From JBBAAP01 sp043808305 (lineage in GTDB: Bacteria > Planctomycetota > MHYJ01 > JACQXL01): 64,000 nucleotides of DNA. The notes under the pieces are model-generated. The model searched no databases. It was given only the letters and a program-made list of their open reading frames with translations, and had not been told where the DNA came from. Below are positions 1 through 8,610 of the stretch, piece after piece. The first letter of the stretch is position 1. Each line of letters begins with the position of its first letter. The stretch is from assembly GCA_043808305.1 (NCBI GenBank), contig JAZDFB010000003.1:62001-126000 (forward strand). The letters are read 5' to 3'. The position numbers and the translations under genes are program-made.

Positions 1-172
1 AAAACGGGTTATCGTAAAAACGGATACTCCGGAAATCGGAAAGGGTAAGCCCAATGATAAGCGATAACAACACCAGCTCGAAAATCAGCAGTCCCTTCAG
101 TTTTTTATTATACAGCCAGTGTCCCGCGCCGGGAACAAACCAGCCCAGTGCCAATGCGTAGATAATTTTCAT
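1..172 (-). CDS. Membrane protein of unknown function, partial (3' end outside window)
   Basis: The reverse strand reads an open frame starting MKIIYALALGWFVPGAGHWL and running off the window edge after 57 codons. The visible part has two hydrophobic stretches (about residues 3-13 and 28-43) separated by GAGHWLYNKKLKG, a layout seen in small TM2-like or DUF6677-like membrane proteins; that resemblance is only suggestive. Its ATG overlaps the lptB stop codon by one base (TAATG), so translation is probably coupled to lptB and the two are co-transcribed. No function can be assigned from the fragment. Confidence 0.6.
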   Translation of the reverse strand, partial: MKIIYALALGWFVPGAGHWLYNKKLKGLLIFELVLLSLIIGLTLSDFRSIRFYDNPF

Positions 173-930
173 TACATCTTGAACTTCTCGCCCAGGTACT
201 TGCGCCGGGCGATGGGGTCATTCATTATTTCATCGGGCGAGCCCTTGCAGAGTATTTGGCCTTCATCAATAATATAAGAACGATCAGTCACGGCTAGGGT
301 TTCCCTGACATTGTGGTCGGTCAAAAGAATGCTGATGCCCCTGGCACGCAGATGCTTGATAATTTCCTGAATCTCATTCACGGCAATAGGGTCAATACCC
401 GAAAACGGCTCATCCAGAAGTATTAGCGACGGTTGAGTAATCAAAGAGCGGGCAATCTCCAACCGGCGCATCTCTCCGCCTGAAAGAGTATAGGCCTTCT
501 GGCGGGACAGGTTGCTCAGTCCGAATTCCTCCAATAACCGGCCTGCTTCAGACATCCGCCGTCCTTTACTAAGCGCACGGGTTTCCAGTATGGCCAGCAG
601 GTTATCCACTACAGTCATATTCTGGAATACCGAGTGTTCTTGAGGCAGGTAACCCATCCCGTACCGAACTCGCTTGTAAATAGGAAATTGTGAGAGATCC
701 ACCCAGTTTTCTTCGCCCGGATTCCGGGTATCAGACGGGTTAGTATTAAGGTAAACCGCCCCGGCCGTAGGCAGAACCAGTCCGATAATCATCCTGAAAG
801 TAGTAGTTTTACCGGCCCCGTTGCGGCCCAGAAGCCCGACTATTTCGCCCTTGCCGATATCAAAGCTTATGTTTTTCACCACCTCGCGTTTATGGTACGC
901 CTTAACCAGTTTTTCTACTCTTAATAGCAT
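172..930 (-). CDS. lptB: LPS export ABC transporter ATP-binding protein LptB
   Basis: ATPase of the Lpt complex, which extracts lipopolysaccharide from the inner membrane and drives it towards the outer membrane. The 252-residue product has Walker A GRNGAGKT (residues 35-42), the Q-loop region GYLPQE, signature LSGGE, Walker B LILLDEP and an H-loop around TDHNV. Length is close to the usual 240. It carries about 12-14 extra residues (NPSDTRNPGEENWVDLSQF) before the conserved P-Y-R-G-GYLPQE segment; the DNA there includes the palindrome CCCGGATTCCGGG. The next gene overlaps its stop by one base. LptB implies a Gram-negative envelope. The family call is firm; LptB over another ABC subfamily rests on the GYLPQE and ALSKGRR-type segments. 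Confidence 0.88.
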   Translation of the reverse strand: MLLRVEKLVKAYHKREVVKNISFDIGKGEIVGLLGRNGAGKTTTFRMIIGLVLPTAGAVYLNTNPSDTRNPGEENWVDLSQFPIYKRVRYGMGYLPQEHSVFQNMTVVDNLLAILETRALSKGRRMSEAGRLLEEFGLSNLSRQKAYTLSGGEMRRLEIARSLITQPSLILLDEPFSGIDPIAVNEIQEIIKHLRARGISILLTDHNVRETLAVTDRSYIIDEGQILCKGSPDEIMNDPIARRKYLGEKFKM

Positions 931-1208
931 ATTTTTTGCTGTTGATAATTTGTGGATAACTTTTCCTATCTCAAATTATCGCATAATAATATTATTTTCC
1001 ATATAACTCATTATATTATAATGAGATACTGAATGTGGAAAGATTATTTATATAACAATATGTATTATATATAGTTATATAGTAGCCCACCTCCCGATAA
1101 TACCCACAATCAAGTCTAAAACAACCCGTATAGGGCATTATCCATAACTTAATATTTAACTAATACTTATATTTTCTTCTGTGGAAATCAGGTTTATAAG
1201 TTTTCTCG
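931..1208. other. AT-rich intergenic region with DnaA-box-like sites
   Basis: This 278-base, strongly AT-rich gap lies upstream of lptB and downstream of lepB. It holds one perfect DnaA-box word, TGTGGATAA, at 951-959 and weaker matches at 1034-1042 (TGTGGAAAG), 1138-1146 (TTATCCATA) and 1180-1188 (TGTGGAAAT). A 19-bp palindrome, CTCATTATA-T-TATAATGAG, occupies 1007-1025 within runs of TA. It could be the lptB promoter region or a weak candidate replication origin. No dnaA or dnaN is nearby. Confidence 0.35.
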
Positions 1209-2549
1209 TTAATGTATAACTTTTATCCTTTTAAATGGCCAATAAACCATAATTCCCCGTCCGAAAACCTCGTCTTTATCAATAAATATAGAATTTTCTT
1301 CTTTTATATCAACAATATCTGCATATTTAATCTCATAAGACACACCCCAAATATCACCTCCGCGGTTATCTTTCTCATTGCGTATTATCCGAAATATACC
1401 GGCTGGCCGGTCCTCGACGCAATAATCGGTATCGCACTCGATAACTCGCTGGTTTTTAAGCGTTATAACCTTCTTTTGCCACAAGCGGCTGTCCTTGCTG
1501 TTAGGAACGTTATCGCCAAAAACGACATATTTGCCATTGGGAATAGCCACGGGGTTATCTTCCTTAAATGCGCTCCGGTAATCATAATCACCCGAATAAT
1601 AGATATCCCGGAGTATCTTCAGGTCCCAGAGCGTTACTTCCTTGTTATTGGCGCCGATGGATATTTTGTTATCAAAGGATGAAACATCATCGTCAAAATA
1701 CTCGGTATATGCGTGCCGGAACACCTCCCTGCCGTCCAGCATAACGCAAACCATTCCGTCGAAATTCATGCATTCCATAAAATGCTCCGCCGTATCTTTA
1801 ATATTAACTTTATCCAGTATGAACGACTGTGACTTCGCCGGTGTAAAAGTTTTATATTCAGCCAGCGAACTTTCTCCGGACCGGAGGCTGAATATAAAAT
1901 CACCGTTGGCTGTATTGAACGATATCTTCAATTCCGCGCCCGCTTCGGGCATCCGGAACCTGGCGGCTATTTTTATATCCGGCACAATATTCCGGCCGCC
2001 CCTGCCGTCCGGGTAATAATCGCGCACATTCCGGCGGTAATTAATCTCACCGTTTTTTACGGTCAGCTTGTTGTCCCGGACGCTGAACTTATCGCCGTAG
2101 TCAGCCACATCCCATTCATCCCGAAGCATCTTATCCGCGCCGTTCCATTCATACACCGGGATCCAAACCGATTGCTGGGTAGCCAGGCTTTTGCGGGTAA
2201 TGATGAACTTATCCCGGCCGGACGGCTTGGAATATATGTCGCCTTGGTGGATTAACATCTCTTCATTAGGCAGGCCAACGATGCGTTTGATGAAATTGGT
2301 TGATTTGTTAAGCGGGTATTTGAACAGAATCACGTCAAACCGGGCCGGCTGGCGGAAATACATAGCGAACTTGTTGGCGATAATCCGGTCGCCGTCCGAA
2401 TAATTTCCGTGCAGGGTCGGCTCCATCGAGCCGCTGGGTATCTTGAAAACCTCGATGCAGAAGCACCTTATCAGCATGGCCATGACGAATGCCACGATGA
2501 ATATCTCTAAATTGCTCCTGACCCATTCCAGCGTATGCTTAACGCCCAT
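1209..2549 (-). CDS. lepB: Signal peptidase I with a large inserted domain
   Basis: Inner-membrane serine protease that removes signal peptides from exported proteins. An N-terminal membrane anchor (about residues 14-32) precedes IPSGSMEPT with the catalytic Ser41, then NFIKRIVGLP with the catalytic Lys88; the C-terminal part has the conserved GDN-S-DSR box (GDNVPNSKDSRLW). At 446 residues it is far longer than a typical enzyme. Between the Lys box and the GDN box lies about 230 extra residues, of which roughly 170-310 look like a beta-sandwich of the LamG/concanavalin type (alternating strands, IGANNKEVTLWDLKILRD). Only 12 bases separate it from lepA, matching the common lepA-lepB operon. 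The catalytic dyad is intact, so it should be active; the role of the insert is unknown. Confidence 0.9.
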   Translation of the reverse strand: MGVKHTLEWVRSNLEIFIVAFVMAMLIRCFCIEVFKIPSGSMEPTLHGNYSDGDRIIANKFAMYFRQPARFDVILFKYPLNKSTNFIKRIVGLPNEEMLIHQGDIYSKPSGRDKFIITRKSLATQQSVWIPVYEWNGADKMLRDEWDVADYGDKFSVRDNKLTVKNGEINYRRNVRDYYPDGRGGRNIVPDIKIAARFRMPEAGAELKISFNTANGDFIFSLRSGESSLAEYKTFTPAKSQSFILDKVNIKDTAEHFMECMNFDGMVCVMLDGREVFRHAYTEYFDDDVSSFDNKISIGANNKEVTLWDLKILRDIYYSGDYDYRSAFKEDNPVAIPNGKYVVFGDNVPNSKDSRLWQKKVITLKNQRVIECDTDYCVEDRPAGIFRIIRNEKDNRGGDIWGVSYEIKYADIVDIKEENSIFIDKDEVFGRGIMVYWPFKRIKVIH

Positions 2550-2561
2550 AAATAAATACCT

Positions 2562-4364
2562 CTACTTAGTTGTTTCCATAACAGCCAGGAACACTTCCTG
2601 CGGGATATCCACCAAGCCAACGCTCTTCATCTTCTTCTTGCCTTCCTTCTGCTTGGACCAGAGCTTTCGTTTCCTGGTAATATCGCCCCCGTAGCACTTG
2701 CCGGTAACGTTTTTGGCCATCGGCGCGATATTTTCCCGGGCCACGATACGTTTGCCCATGCTGGCCTGCAGGGCTATCTGGAACAAGTGCCGCGGTATCC
2801 GCTCACGCAGAATCTGGATGATTCGCCGGCCCTTGCTTTCGGCCTGGTCGCGGTGGACAATAGCCGAAAATGCGTCCACTTCCTTGCCTCCCACCAGTAT
2901 TCTCAGTTTGACGATATCCGACGGTTGGTAACCCATCAAAGCGTAATCCATCGTGCCGTAGCCATGCGTGGCGGATTTAAGTTTGTCGTAGAAGTCGTAT
3001 ATAATCTCGGCTAACGGCAGGTCGTAGCTTAAAATCACCCGAATCTGGCTGATGTATTCGGTTTTGATATGCTTGCCCCGCCGGTTTTCGCATAACTGCA
3101 TCATCGTCCCGATAGCGTCGGCCGGGACAATCAGCTTGACCCGGACAATCGGCTCCCGGATTTCTATTATCTGGGTATCTTCCGGGAACATCGCCGGATT
3201 TTCAATCTTGATAGTCCGGACGCGGTTATGGTCGTTCATGACTATTTCGTAAGGCACGTTCGGCGCGGTCCGGATTAACTGGGCCTTTTCCTCGCGCTCC
3301 AGCCGCTCCTGGATTATTTCCATATGGAACAGGCCCAGGAACCCGCAACGGAATCCCAGCCCCAGCGCTTCTGATGTTTCCGGCTCAAACGTGAACGATG
3401 CGTCGTTCAGCCCCAGCCGGTCCAACGCCCTCTGCAAGTCCTTAAACTCCGTATCATTAGTCGGGTAGAACCCGGTAAAAACCATGGGTAGCGGCTCCAG
3501 GTACCCGGGCAGAGCCGGCACGTCCAGCGTTTCCTTATGGGTAACCGTATCGCCCACCTTAACGTCTCGGATATTGCGGATGCCCGCGATGATGTAGCCC
3601 ACGTCGCCGGCGGTCAGTTTTTGCGTGCTGAACATCCCCGGATTAAACTTGCCCACCTCCTCTACTTCGTAATCCTCATTGGTCCGCATCATCCGCACGA
3701 AATCGCCCGCCTTGATGGTCCCATTAATCAACCGGACGTAAATAATCACTCCCCGGAACTCGTTGTAGACCGAGTCGAAAATAAGCGCCTGCAAAGGCGC
3801 GGCCGGGTCGCCTACAGGCGGCGGCACGAAATCTATCACCGCGTCCAACAGCTCCTCGACATTAGTCCCGTCCTTGGCGCTGACCAGCAAGATATCCTCC
3901 GGTTTGACGTCCAGCGTATTCTTCATCTCTTCCTTGATAATATCAATCATCGCCGTGGGATGGTCTATTTTATTTATCACCGGAATAATCATCAGGTTAG
4001 CCTGTTGCGCCAGCAGGGCATTGGCAACCGTCTGCGCCTGGACGCCCTGGGTGGCATCAACCAACAGCAGAGCCCCCTCGCAGGCGCGCAGGCTTTTCAG
4101 CACCTCATAGCTGAAATCCACGTGCCCCGGCGTATCAATCAGGTTCAGCTGGTAGTTCTTATAATGCATCGCCACCGCCTTGGCCTTGATAGTTACGCCC
4201 CGTTCCCGCTCGATGGCGTTGCTGTCCAGGTATTGCTTAACCCCGACCATCTTGCGCGACTCTACTGTATTGGTTATCTCCAGGAACCGGTCAGCCAGGG
4301 TCGACTTGCCGTGGTCAATATGTGCAATGATGCAGAAATTCCTGATATCTCCTAAAATATTCAT
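2562..4364 (-). CDS. lepA: Elongation factor 4 (LepA)
   Basis: Translational GTPase that acts on the ribosome and is thought to back-translocate or remodel stalled complexes. The 600 residues match normal family length. Visible motifs are G1 AHIDHGKST (14-22), G3 DTPGH (77-81), G4 NKID (131-134) and G5 SAKDG, followed by EF-G-like domains and the LepA-specific C-terminal domain with GKCYGGDITRKRKL. It is the first gene of the lepA-lepB pair, with a consensus-like promoter just upstream on the same strand. Confidence 0.97.
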   Translation of the reverse strand: MNILGDIRNFCIIAHIDHGKSTLADRFLEITNTVESRKMVGVKQYLDSNAIERERGVTIKAKAVAMHYKNYQLNLIDTPGHVDFSYEVLKSLRACEGALLLVDATQGVQAQTVANALLAQQANLMIIPVINKIDHPTAMIDIIKEEMKNTLDVKPEDILLVSAKDGTNVEELLDAVIDFVPPPVGDPAAPLQALIFDSVYNEFRGVIIYVRLINGTIKAGDFVRMMRTNEDYEVEEVGKFNPGMFSTQKLTAGDVGYIIAGIRNIRDVKVGDTVTHKETLDVPALPGYLEPLPMVFTGFYPTNDTEFKDLQRALDRLGLNDASFTFEPETSEALGLGFRCGFLGLFHMEIIQERLEREEKAQLIRTAPNVPYEIVMNDHNRVRTIKIENPAMFPEDTQIIEIREPIVRVKLIVPADAIGTMMQLCENRRGKHIKTEYISQIRVILSYDLPLAEIIYDFYDKLKSATHGYGTMDYALMGYQPSDIVKLRILVGGKEVDAFSAIVHRDQAESKGRRIIQILRERIPRHLFQIALQASMGKRIVARENIAPMAKNVTGKCYGGDITRKRKLWSKQKEGKKKMKSVGLVDIPQEVFLAVMETTK

Positions 4365-4378
4365 ACTGTGTATCCCGC

Positions 4379-4407
4379 AATTTACACCCCTTAATCGCTT
4401 GTGTCAA
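4379..4407 (-). promoter_or_regulatory. Candidate sigma-70-type promoter for lepA-lepB
   Basis: On the minus strand a perfect -35 TTGACA (4407-4402) is followed after 17 bases by TAAATT (4384-4379), a 4/6 match to TATAAT. It is 15 bases from the lepA start codon, so the transcript would have a very short leader. Confidence 0.5.
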
Positions 4408-4434
4408 GATTATCATTACCGTCTGGCTTAACTG

Positions 4435-4462
4435 TTGACATATTTATTTTAATTGCTAACCT
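4435..4462 (+). promoter_or_regulatory. Candidate promoter for the small LiaF-like gene
   Basis: A perfect TTGACA lies at 4435-4440 with a weak -10 (TAACCT, 4457-4462) after 16 bases. The ribosome-binding site AAAGGAAG at 4481-4488 and the ATG at 4496 follow. The weak -10 limits confidence. Confidence 0.35.
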
Positions 4463-4495
4463 GGCAATCATCTAAAACAGAAAGGAAGATGTTAT

Positions 4496-4693
4496 ATGAG
4501 AAAGACCATAAGGAAATTGCTCTGGGCGGTGTTATTTATCCTGACCGGCGGCGTCATCCTGATGTCTAATTACGGGCTGCTGGGTTTCCACGTTGACCTG
4601 TCGCGCGACTGGCCGATAATCCTGATAGCCTGGGGCCTGTTGAAGCTGGTAGACGTCATTATCGGCGGGGATAAGGGGTCGTGCAAAGACTAA
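4496..4693 (+). CDS. Small two-helix membrane protein, LiaI/LiaF-like (DUF5668)
   Basis: A 65-residue protein with two membrane segments (about residues 8-24 and 38-53) joined by NYGLLGFHVDLSRDWP. The pattern, ending in a PIILIAWGLLKL-type helix, is typical of the short LiaI-LiaF-like transmembrane domain found alone in many bacteria, often near envelope-stress genes. The start is supported by AAAGGAAG seven bases upstream. It is divergent from lepA and is followed by a large palindrome. Function of the stand-alone domain is unknown. Confidence 0.65.
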   Translation: MRKTIRKLLWAVLFILTGGVILMSNYGLLGFHVDLSRDWPIILIAWGLLKLVDVIIGGDKGSCKD

Positions 4694-4699
4694 GAGCCC

Positions 4700-4786
4700 C
4701 TAACAAAATGAGTCAGTGCGATAAATCGCACCGCTACAATACAACTGTAGCGGTCGGATTTATCCGACTATATTTCATTTTGTTAG
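4700..4786. repeat. Long imperfect palindrome that can fold as a cloverleaf
   Basis: Outer 12-bp perfect arms CTAACAAAATGA (4700-4711) and TCATTTTGTTAG (4775-4786) enclose three hairpins: GTGCGAT/ATCGCAC (4716-4731), ACCGCTACA/TGTAGCGGT (4730-4754) and TCGGAT/ATCCGA (4754-4767). The two halves are also near reverse complements, so the DNA could extrude one long hairpin or a four-way structure. It lies between convergent genes, so it could act as a bidirectional terminator or be a MITE-like element. Confidence 0.6.
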
Positions 4787-4852
4787 ACGCTCTAAATATT
4801 GCGTCCGGCATATCTAACGCGCTGTAATGAATCGCGCCGATAGGCCTTGTTA

Positions 4853-6109
4853 TTACTTTTGCTTAAGTTCCGGCGGCGCTACCGGCAGCGGCGTAACTGC
4901 CGACGGCACCTGTTCAAGCGGCACAGAAGGCGTTTGAATGACGATTACCGGCGGCGGTTTCAGGACATCGCCGAATATATTGTATAACGCCCTCATCATC
5001 ATCTCATCCTTGATAAACTTGATTATAAGGTCGTAGTCATAAAGCATCACTTCGGGGTTATTCCTTTTGAAGCCGTTGGTCATATCCATAAATTCTTTTA
5101 TCAGGTTATTCTCGGAAGTAAAATCGTATATCTGGCAGTTGGGCTTGCTTAAGATATCCATCATATTCAGGGCTTTTATCGTGCAATCATTGGACTGCCC
5201 CGGGACATTGATTGCATCAACCACCAGCTTAAACAGGCTTTTCCTCAGCCATTCCGACCCTTCGTAAGGCACCTTCTTGCGATAGGGCGAGTTCACCTCC
5301 GTTATGGTATAAATCGCCTGCTCGCGGAACTGGGACCGCCAGTAGAGAAGCGAATTCTTGGTCAGCAGGTCGAGGATTTTCTGGTCGTCGACTAATTTAA
5401 GGGTATCAACGGCCATATAAGATATGGGGATTTCCGGGGTGGTCGTCAGCCGGTAAAGCTCATCCGACGCCTCTTTGGCCCTCAATCTGCCCAAGGTTTG
5501 CATGGTCCTGATGTAAAGCAATCCCCAGTTGAGTTTCTGCTCGTAGCTCATCAGCATATTCCGGCGGGCATTTTCCAGCTGCTCGCGCAAGTTAGTGCCC
5601 AGGGAAGGGTCATTGTCTTTCTTGTCGGTATCTTTCTTGGTCGGGTTAGAATCTTTCTTGATTGCGCCGATTCTCCGGAACTCATCAAGCTGTTCTTTGG
5701 CCACTTCCGGCGACGGCCAGCCGTACTTGGTTAAATCCATTTTCAGAAGCTGGACTAACTGGGGAATCGCCGGCCGGTATTCCATCTGGTAAAAACAATA
5801 AACTATGGCGCAGCGTATTATTAACGTATCTTCGGACATAGGCCGCTCGAACTGTTCCAGCAATATCGGCCCGCACAATGACTGTTGGTATTTTGCCAGG
5901 CTGCGGATAGCCCAGAGCTTGATAGGCAGGTCTCTTTCGTTAAGGGCTTCTTTCAGGCGCAATATCTCGGCATCAACATCTGTCACCGTAGGCGCCGGCG
6001 CAGGTGCGGGCGTTTTGGCCGGCTCGCCGCCCCAACCGGCCCGGCTGCCGACTAACAATATGGCTAAACCTAATACAAATGCCAACGCCCTTATACTGTT
6101 GTATTTCAT
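4853..6109 (-). CDS. Exported alpha-helical (HEAT-like) protein of unknown function
   Basis: A 418-residue protein with an N-terminal signal peptide (hydrophobic residues 7-22, then Ala/Gly-rich) followed by a Pro-rich linker. The rest is alpha-helical; segments such as LWAIRSLAKYQ and ELYRLTTTPEIPISYMAVDTLKLV resemble HEAT repeats. A charged low-complexity stretch of Lys/Asp (about residues 160-178) and a Pro/Val-rich tail flank the helical core. The ATG has GGAG eight bases upstream. It is probably periplasmic. No enzyme motif is visible, and the neighbouring genes give no operon context. Confidence 0.6.
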   Translation of the reverse strand: MKYNSIRALAFVLGLAILLVGSRAGWGGEPAKTPAPAPAPTVTDVDAEILRLKEALNERDLPIKLWAIRSLAKYQQSLCGPILLEQFERPMSEDTLIIRCAIVYCFYQMEYRPAIPQLVQLLKMDLTKYGWPSPEVAKEQLDEFRRIGAIKKDSNPTKKDTDKKDNDPSLGTNLREQLENARRNMLMSYEQKLNWGLLYIRTMQTLGRLRAKEASDELYRLTTTPEIPISYMAVDTLKLVDDQKILDLLTKNSLLYWRSQFREQAIYTITEVNSPYRKKVPYEGSEWLRKSLFKLVVDAINVPGQSNDCTIKALNMMDILSKPNCQIYDFTSENNLIKEFMDMTNGFKRNNPEVMLYDYDLIIKFIKDEMMMRALYNIFGDVLKPPPVIVIQTPSVPLEQVPSAVTPLPVAPPELKQK

Positions 6110-6470
6110 TAGTAATACTCCGTTAGGTTCTTGAAATCACTTTATCTCCGGCAATACTGCAATACTGCAATACTGCATAAACAAAACGTTTTTGTCAAAC
6201 TAAATATTACTAATTCAGCATCCGTCATTTAATCACAGATGGTTCGGCAAACTCACCACAAGTTTACACGGATAAACGCTGGATTTCAATCTTACCACGA
6301 AGGCACGAAACAAAGAAAGTACGAAATTTAGTGTTTTTCATCTTTCGTGTTTTCGTGGTAAAATTCGGTAAAATTTAAAGTCAGTGGTTTCAGTGTCCTC
6401 AGTGGTTTAATATGGCGTATCCGGGTTGTTACAGCCCGGCCGAAAAATATTCGGGGAAAATAATATTTCC
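6110..6470. other. Intergenic region with short tandem and inverted repeats
   Basis: No gene is seen here. The word CAATACTG is repeated three times head to tail at 6152-6175. A 19-base inverted repeat, TTACCACGAAGGCACGAAA (6292-6310) against 6343-6361, pairs with two central mismatches around a 32-base loop. A CAGTG-rich stretch (6382-6408) follows. Confidence 0.5.
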
Positions 6471-6472
6471 AC

Positions 6473-6660
6473 TTGACAAAAATAGCATTTAATCTATACT
6501 ACTTTCCTATTCTAAAGAAAGGAGAGTCCAAGCGGCAGTTAAATCCACTGATTCCCCATTGGCTTATATCGGGGCGTTGATAATCAGGGGGTTAACATCA
6601 CAACCAAAACAGGGGGGATTTGTCAACAGCCCCAAATAAATATCCCGACATTCATCGGGA
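6473..6660 (+). promoter_or_regulatory. Promoter and structured leader of the ACT-domain gene
   Basis: TTGACA (6473-6478) and TATACT (6495-6500) are 16 bases apart, a good sigma-70-type promoter. The predicted leader is about 170 bases long. It ends in a hairpin TCCCGA/TCGGGA (6643-6648 and 6655-6660) directly before the ribosome-binding site GAAAGGA, so the hairpin could affect translation. No known riboswitch was recognised. Confidence 0.55.
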
Positions 6661-6677
6661 AAGAAAGGATGGCCATC

Positions 6678-7070
6678 ATGATTAAAGTGAAAAAAGGGAC
6701 GGAGATATGGGTAAAAACTCCCAACAAAATCGGCGTCGCCGCCGGTCTTGCCCGCGTCGTTTCAACAACCAAAACTAATATACTGGCAATGAGCTCCTAC
6801 GGAGAAACCAACAAAGGTTATTTCAAATTAGTCACCAGCAACAACGCCAAAGCCGCCAAAGCGATAAAGACATTGGGCTACAACGTAAAACAGAACAACG
6901 TTTTATTGGTAGAGACGCCCAACAACCCGTCCACCTTCTGGCCGCTGGCGCAAAAGATAGCCAAACGGGGAGTCAACATCAACTACTGTTACGGCACGGC
7001 GATGGGCGCAAAAGCCCTGCTGGTGCTGTCCACCAACAACAACGCCAAGGCGATAACGGCGCTCCGGTAA
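6678..7070 (+). CDS. ACT-domain-like small protein
   Basis: A 130-residue soluble protein. It has two ACT-like halves: about residues 1-65 (KTPNKIGVAAGLARVVSTTKTNILAMSSYG) and 70-130 (ETPNNPSTFWPLAQKIAKRGVNINYCYGTA). Each shows the usual start of a ligand-binding ACT fold, a short N/P-rich loop leading into a helix. Such stand-alone tandem ACT proteins are usually presumed amino-acid sensors. An in-frame ATG at 6669 overlaps the Shine-Dalgarno, so the ATG at 6678, eight bases after GAAAGGA, is the better start. Good promoter upstream, strong hairpin downstream: a monocistronic gene. Ligand unknown. Confidence 0.7.
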   Translation: MIKVKKGTEIWVKTPNKIGVAAGLARVVSTTKTNILAMSSYGETNKGYFKLVTSNNAKAAKAIKTLGYNVKQNNVLLVETPNNPSTFWPLAQKIAKRGVNINYCYGTAMGAKALLVLSTNNNAKAITALR

Positions 7071-7093
7071 AAAAACAATCAGGGCTGATACCC

Positions 7094-7128
7094 GCCCCGT
7101 CCCCCGAAGACTGTCAGGGGGACGGGGC
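7094..7128. terminator. Strong GC hairpin after the ACT gene
   Basis: Perfect 12-bp arms GCCCCGTCCCCC (7094-7105) and GGGGGACGGGGC (7117-7128) with an 11-base loop, 23 bases after the stop codon. No U-tract follows, so it may be an mRNA-stabilising hairpin or a partial terminator. Confidence 0.5.
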
Positions 7129-7179
7129 ATACACTATATTCCAGTGTGGCGGGCGCGGAAAAGAAAAGGAAGAACAATT

Positions 7180-8460
7180 ATGAAAACAGGATTTATCTGG
7201 GGCGTAATAGTTATGCTGATAGTAGCGGCGTGTGCGGTAATGACAGTTGGCCGGGCAAAAGAACATCCAAAAACCCAGGTGATGGAAATAAAAATACTGC
7301 CGAGTAATATATCTCCAACCACCCGCCAGGGCGTGGCCGGCGCTCCGGCCGTAAACGGGCAAATAACAAAGGTAAGGGTTTTGGCATACAGCCCGGATGA
7401 GGCGGCTCGCGGGTCTGCAGTTCAAGTGCTTCTGCGATTGGGCGCCCCGGCCGCCATGCCGGAACTTATCCGGTTGATGGCAGCCCCGTATTCGGACGTG
7501 CGCGAGGATGCTTTTAACGCCATCAGCCAATTACAGTCCCGGGACCCAAAGCCAATCCCCGATGTGATAGAATCATTATCTGACCCGGATGCGCTGGTGC
7601 GTTCCCTGGCGATTTGCCGCCTCAGAGTATTGCAAGCTAACCAGGCCATTCCGGAATTCATCAGGCTGTTATCGGACCCGGACGCAGGCGTGCGCCGTCT
7701 GGCGGTTGAGGCGCTCGGAAAATTCCAGGCCACGGATGCGACCCCGGATGTAATCAAATTACTATCCGACCCGGATGCGGATGTGCGCACTTACACAGTC
7801 GGCACCCTCAGGGAATTACAAGCCCAGGAAGCCGTCCCGGAGCTTATCAAGTCATTATCAGACGCCGAGGCAAAGGTGCGCCGAGCATCAGTCGAGGCGC
7901 TTCTGCGCTTAAACGCCAAACAGGCGATTCCCATATTCATCAGTCTGTTATCCGACCCGGACAGAGGCGTGCGCAGATGGTCCGCCACCGCCCTCGGAGA
8001 ATTAAACGCCCAGCAGGCCATCCCAGACATAATCAAATTACTGTCAGACCCCGAGGCATATGTGCGCCAATGGTCGGTTTACGCGCTTTTGGATTTAAAA
8101 GCCCGCCAGGCCATCCCGGACATAACCGGGCTATTAAAAGACCCGGATTCAGAGGTGCGCCGGTTCGCGGATTATGTCCTTGACCAATTAGGCGCCGCAA
8201 AGACAAGCCCGACCGCATATATAGAAGGCGAAATTATAGCGGTCAGCGAAAAGGCCGATTTGAACCTGGTAATTATCAACGTCGGCAAAAACGACGGCGT
8301 CGAAGCCGGGATGAAGTTTATCGTATATGGCGATGGTAAATACATCGGCAAAATCCAGGTGGAAAAAGTCGAAGACCATATTTCAATCGCCGTAAGCATA
8401 AAGGGCTCCCTGACTGACGGCATTAAAGTCGGCTACAGCGTTGTTACGAGTCCTGATTAA
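7180..8460 (+). CDS. Exported HEAT-repeat protein with a C-terminal FlgT_C-like beta domain
   Basis: The start at 7180 is preferred because AAAAGGAAG lies just before it and because it gives a clean signal peptide (MKTGFIWGVIVMLIVAACAV). The 426-residue product contains about nine consecutive HEAT/PBS-lyase-type repeats of 31 residues with the signature IPDIIKLLSDPDAxVR. These repeats are typical protein-protein interaction scaffolds. The last 80 residues form a small beta domain (EGEIIAVSEKADLNLVIINV, then DGVEAGMKF) that recurs in the lipoprotein at 51412-51981. Probably periplasmic scaffold; partner unknown. Confidence 0.75.
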   Translation: MKTGFIWGVIVMLIVAACAVMTVGRAKEHPKTQVMEIKILPSNISPTTRQGVAGAPAVNGQITKVRVLAYSPDEAARGSAVQVLLRLGAPAAMPELIRLMAAPYSDVREDAFNAISQLQSRDPKPIPDVIESLSDPDALVRSLAICRLRVLQANQAIPEFIRLLSDPDAGVRRLAVEALGKFQATDATPDVIKLLSDPDADVRTYTVGTLRELQAQEAVPELIKSLSDAEAKVRRASVEALLRLNAKQAIPIFISLLSDPDRGVRRWSATALGELNAQQAIPDIIKLLSDPEAYVRQWSVYALLDLKARQAIPDITGLLKDPDSEVRRFADYVLDQLGAAKTSPTAYIEGEIIAVSEKADLNLVIINVGKNDGVEAGMKFIVYGDGKYIGKIQVEKVEDHISIAVSIKGSLTDGIKVGYSVVTSPD

Positions 8461-8610
8461 TATCGTAAAGCGGAACAGATCCGCATTCGGAAAAGGCTTA
8501 TAATAGACCCGTTCCCGGGAGACATTTTCCTAAAATAGTCCACTTTTATCCAATTTCAGCTTTTCTCAGACATACCGTAGTCTTTTATCAACCGGCATGG
8601 TTTGGTTTGA

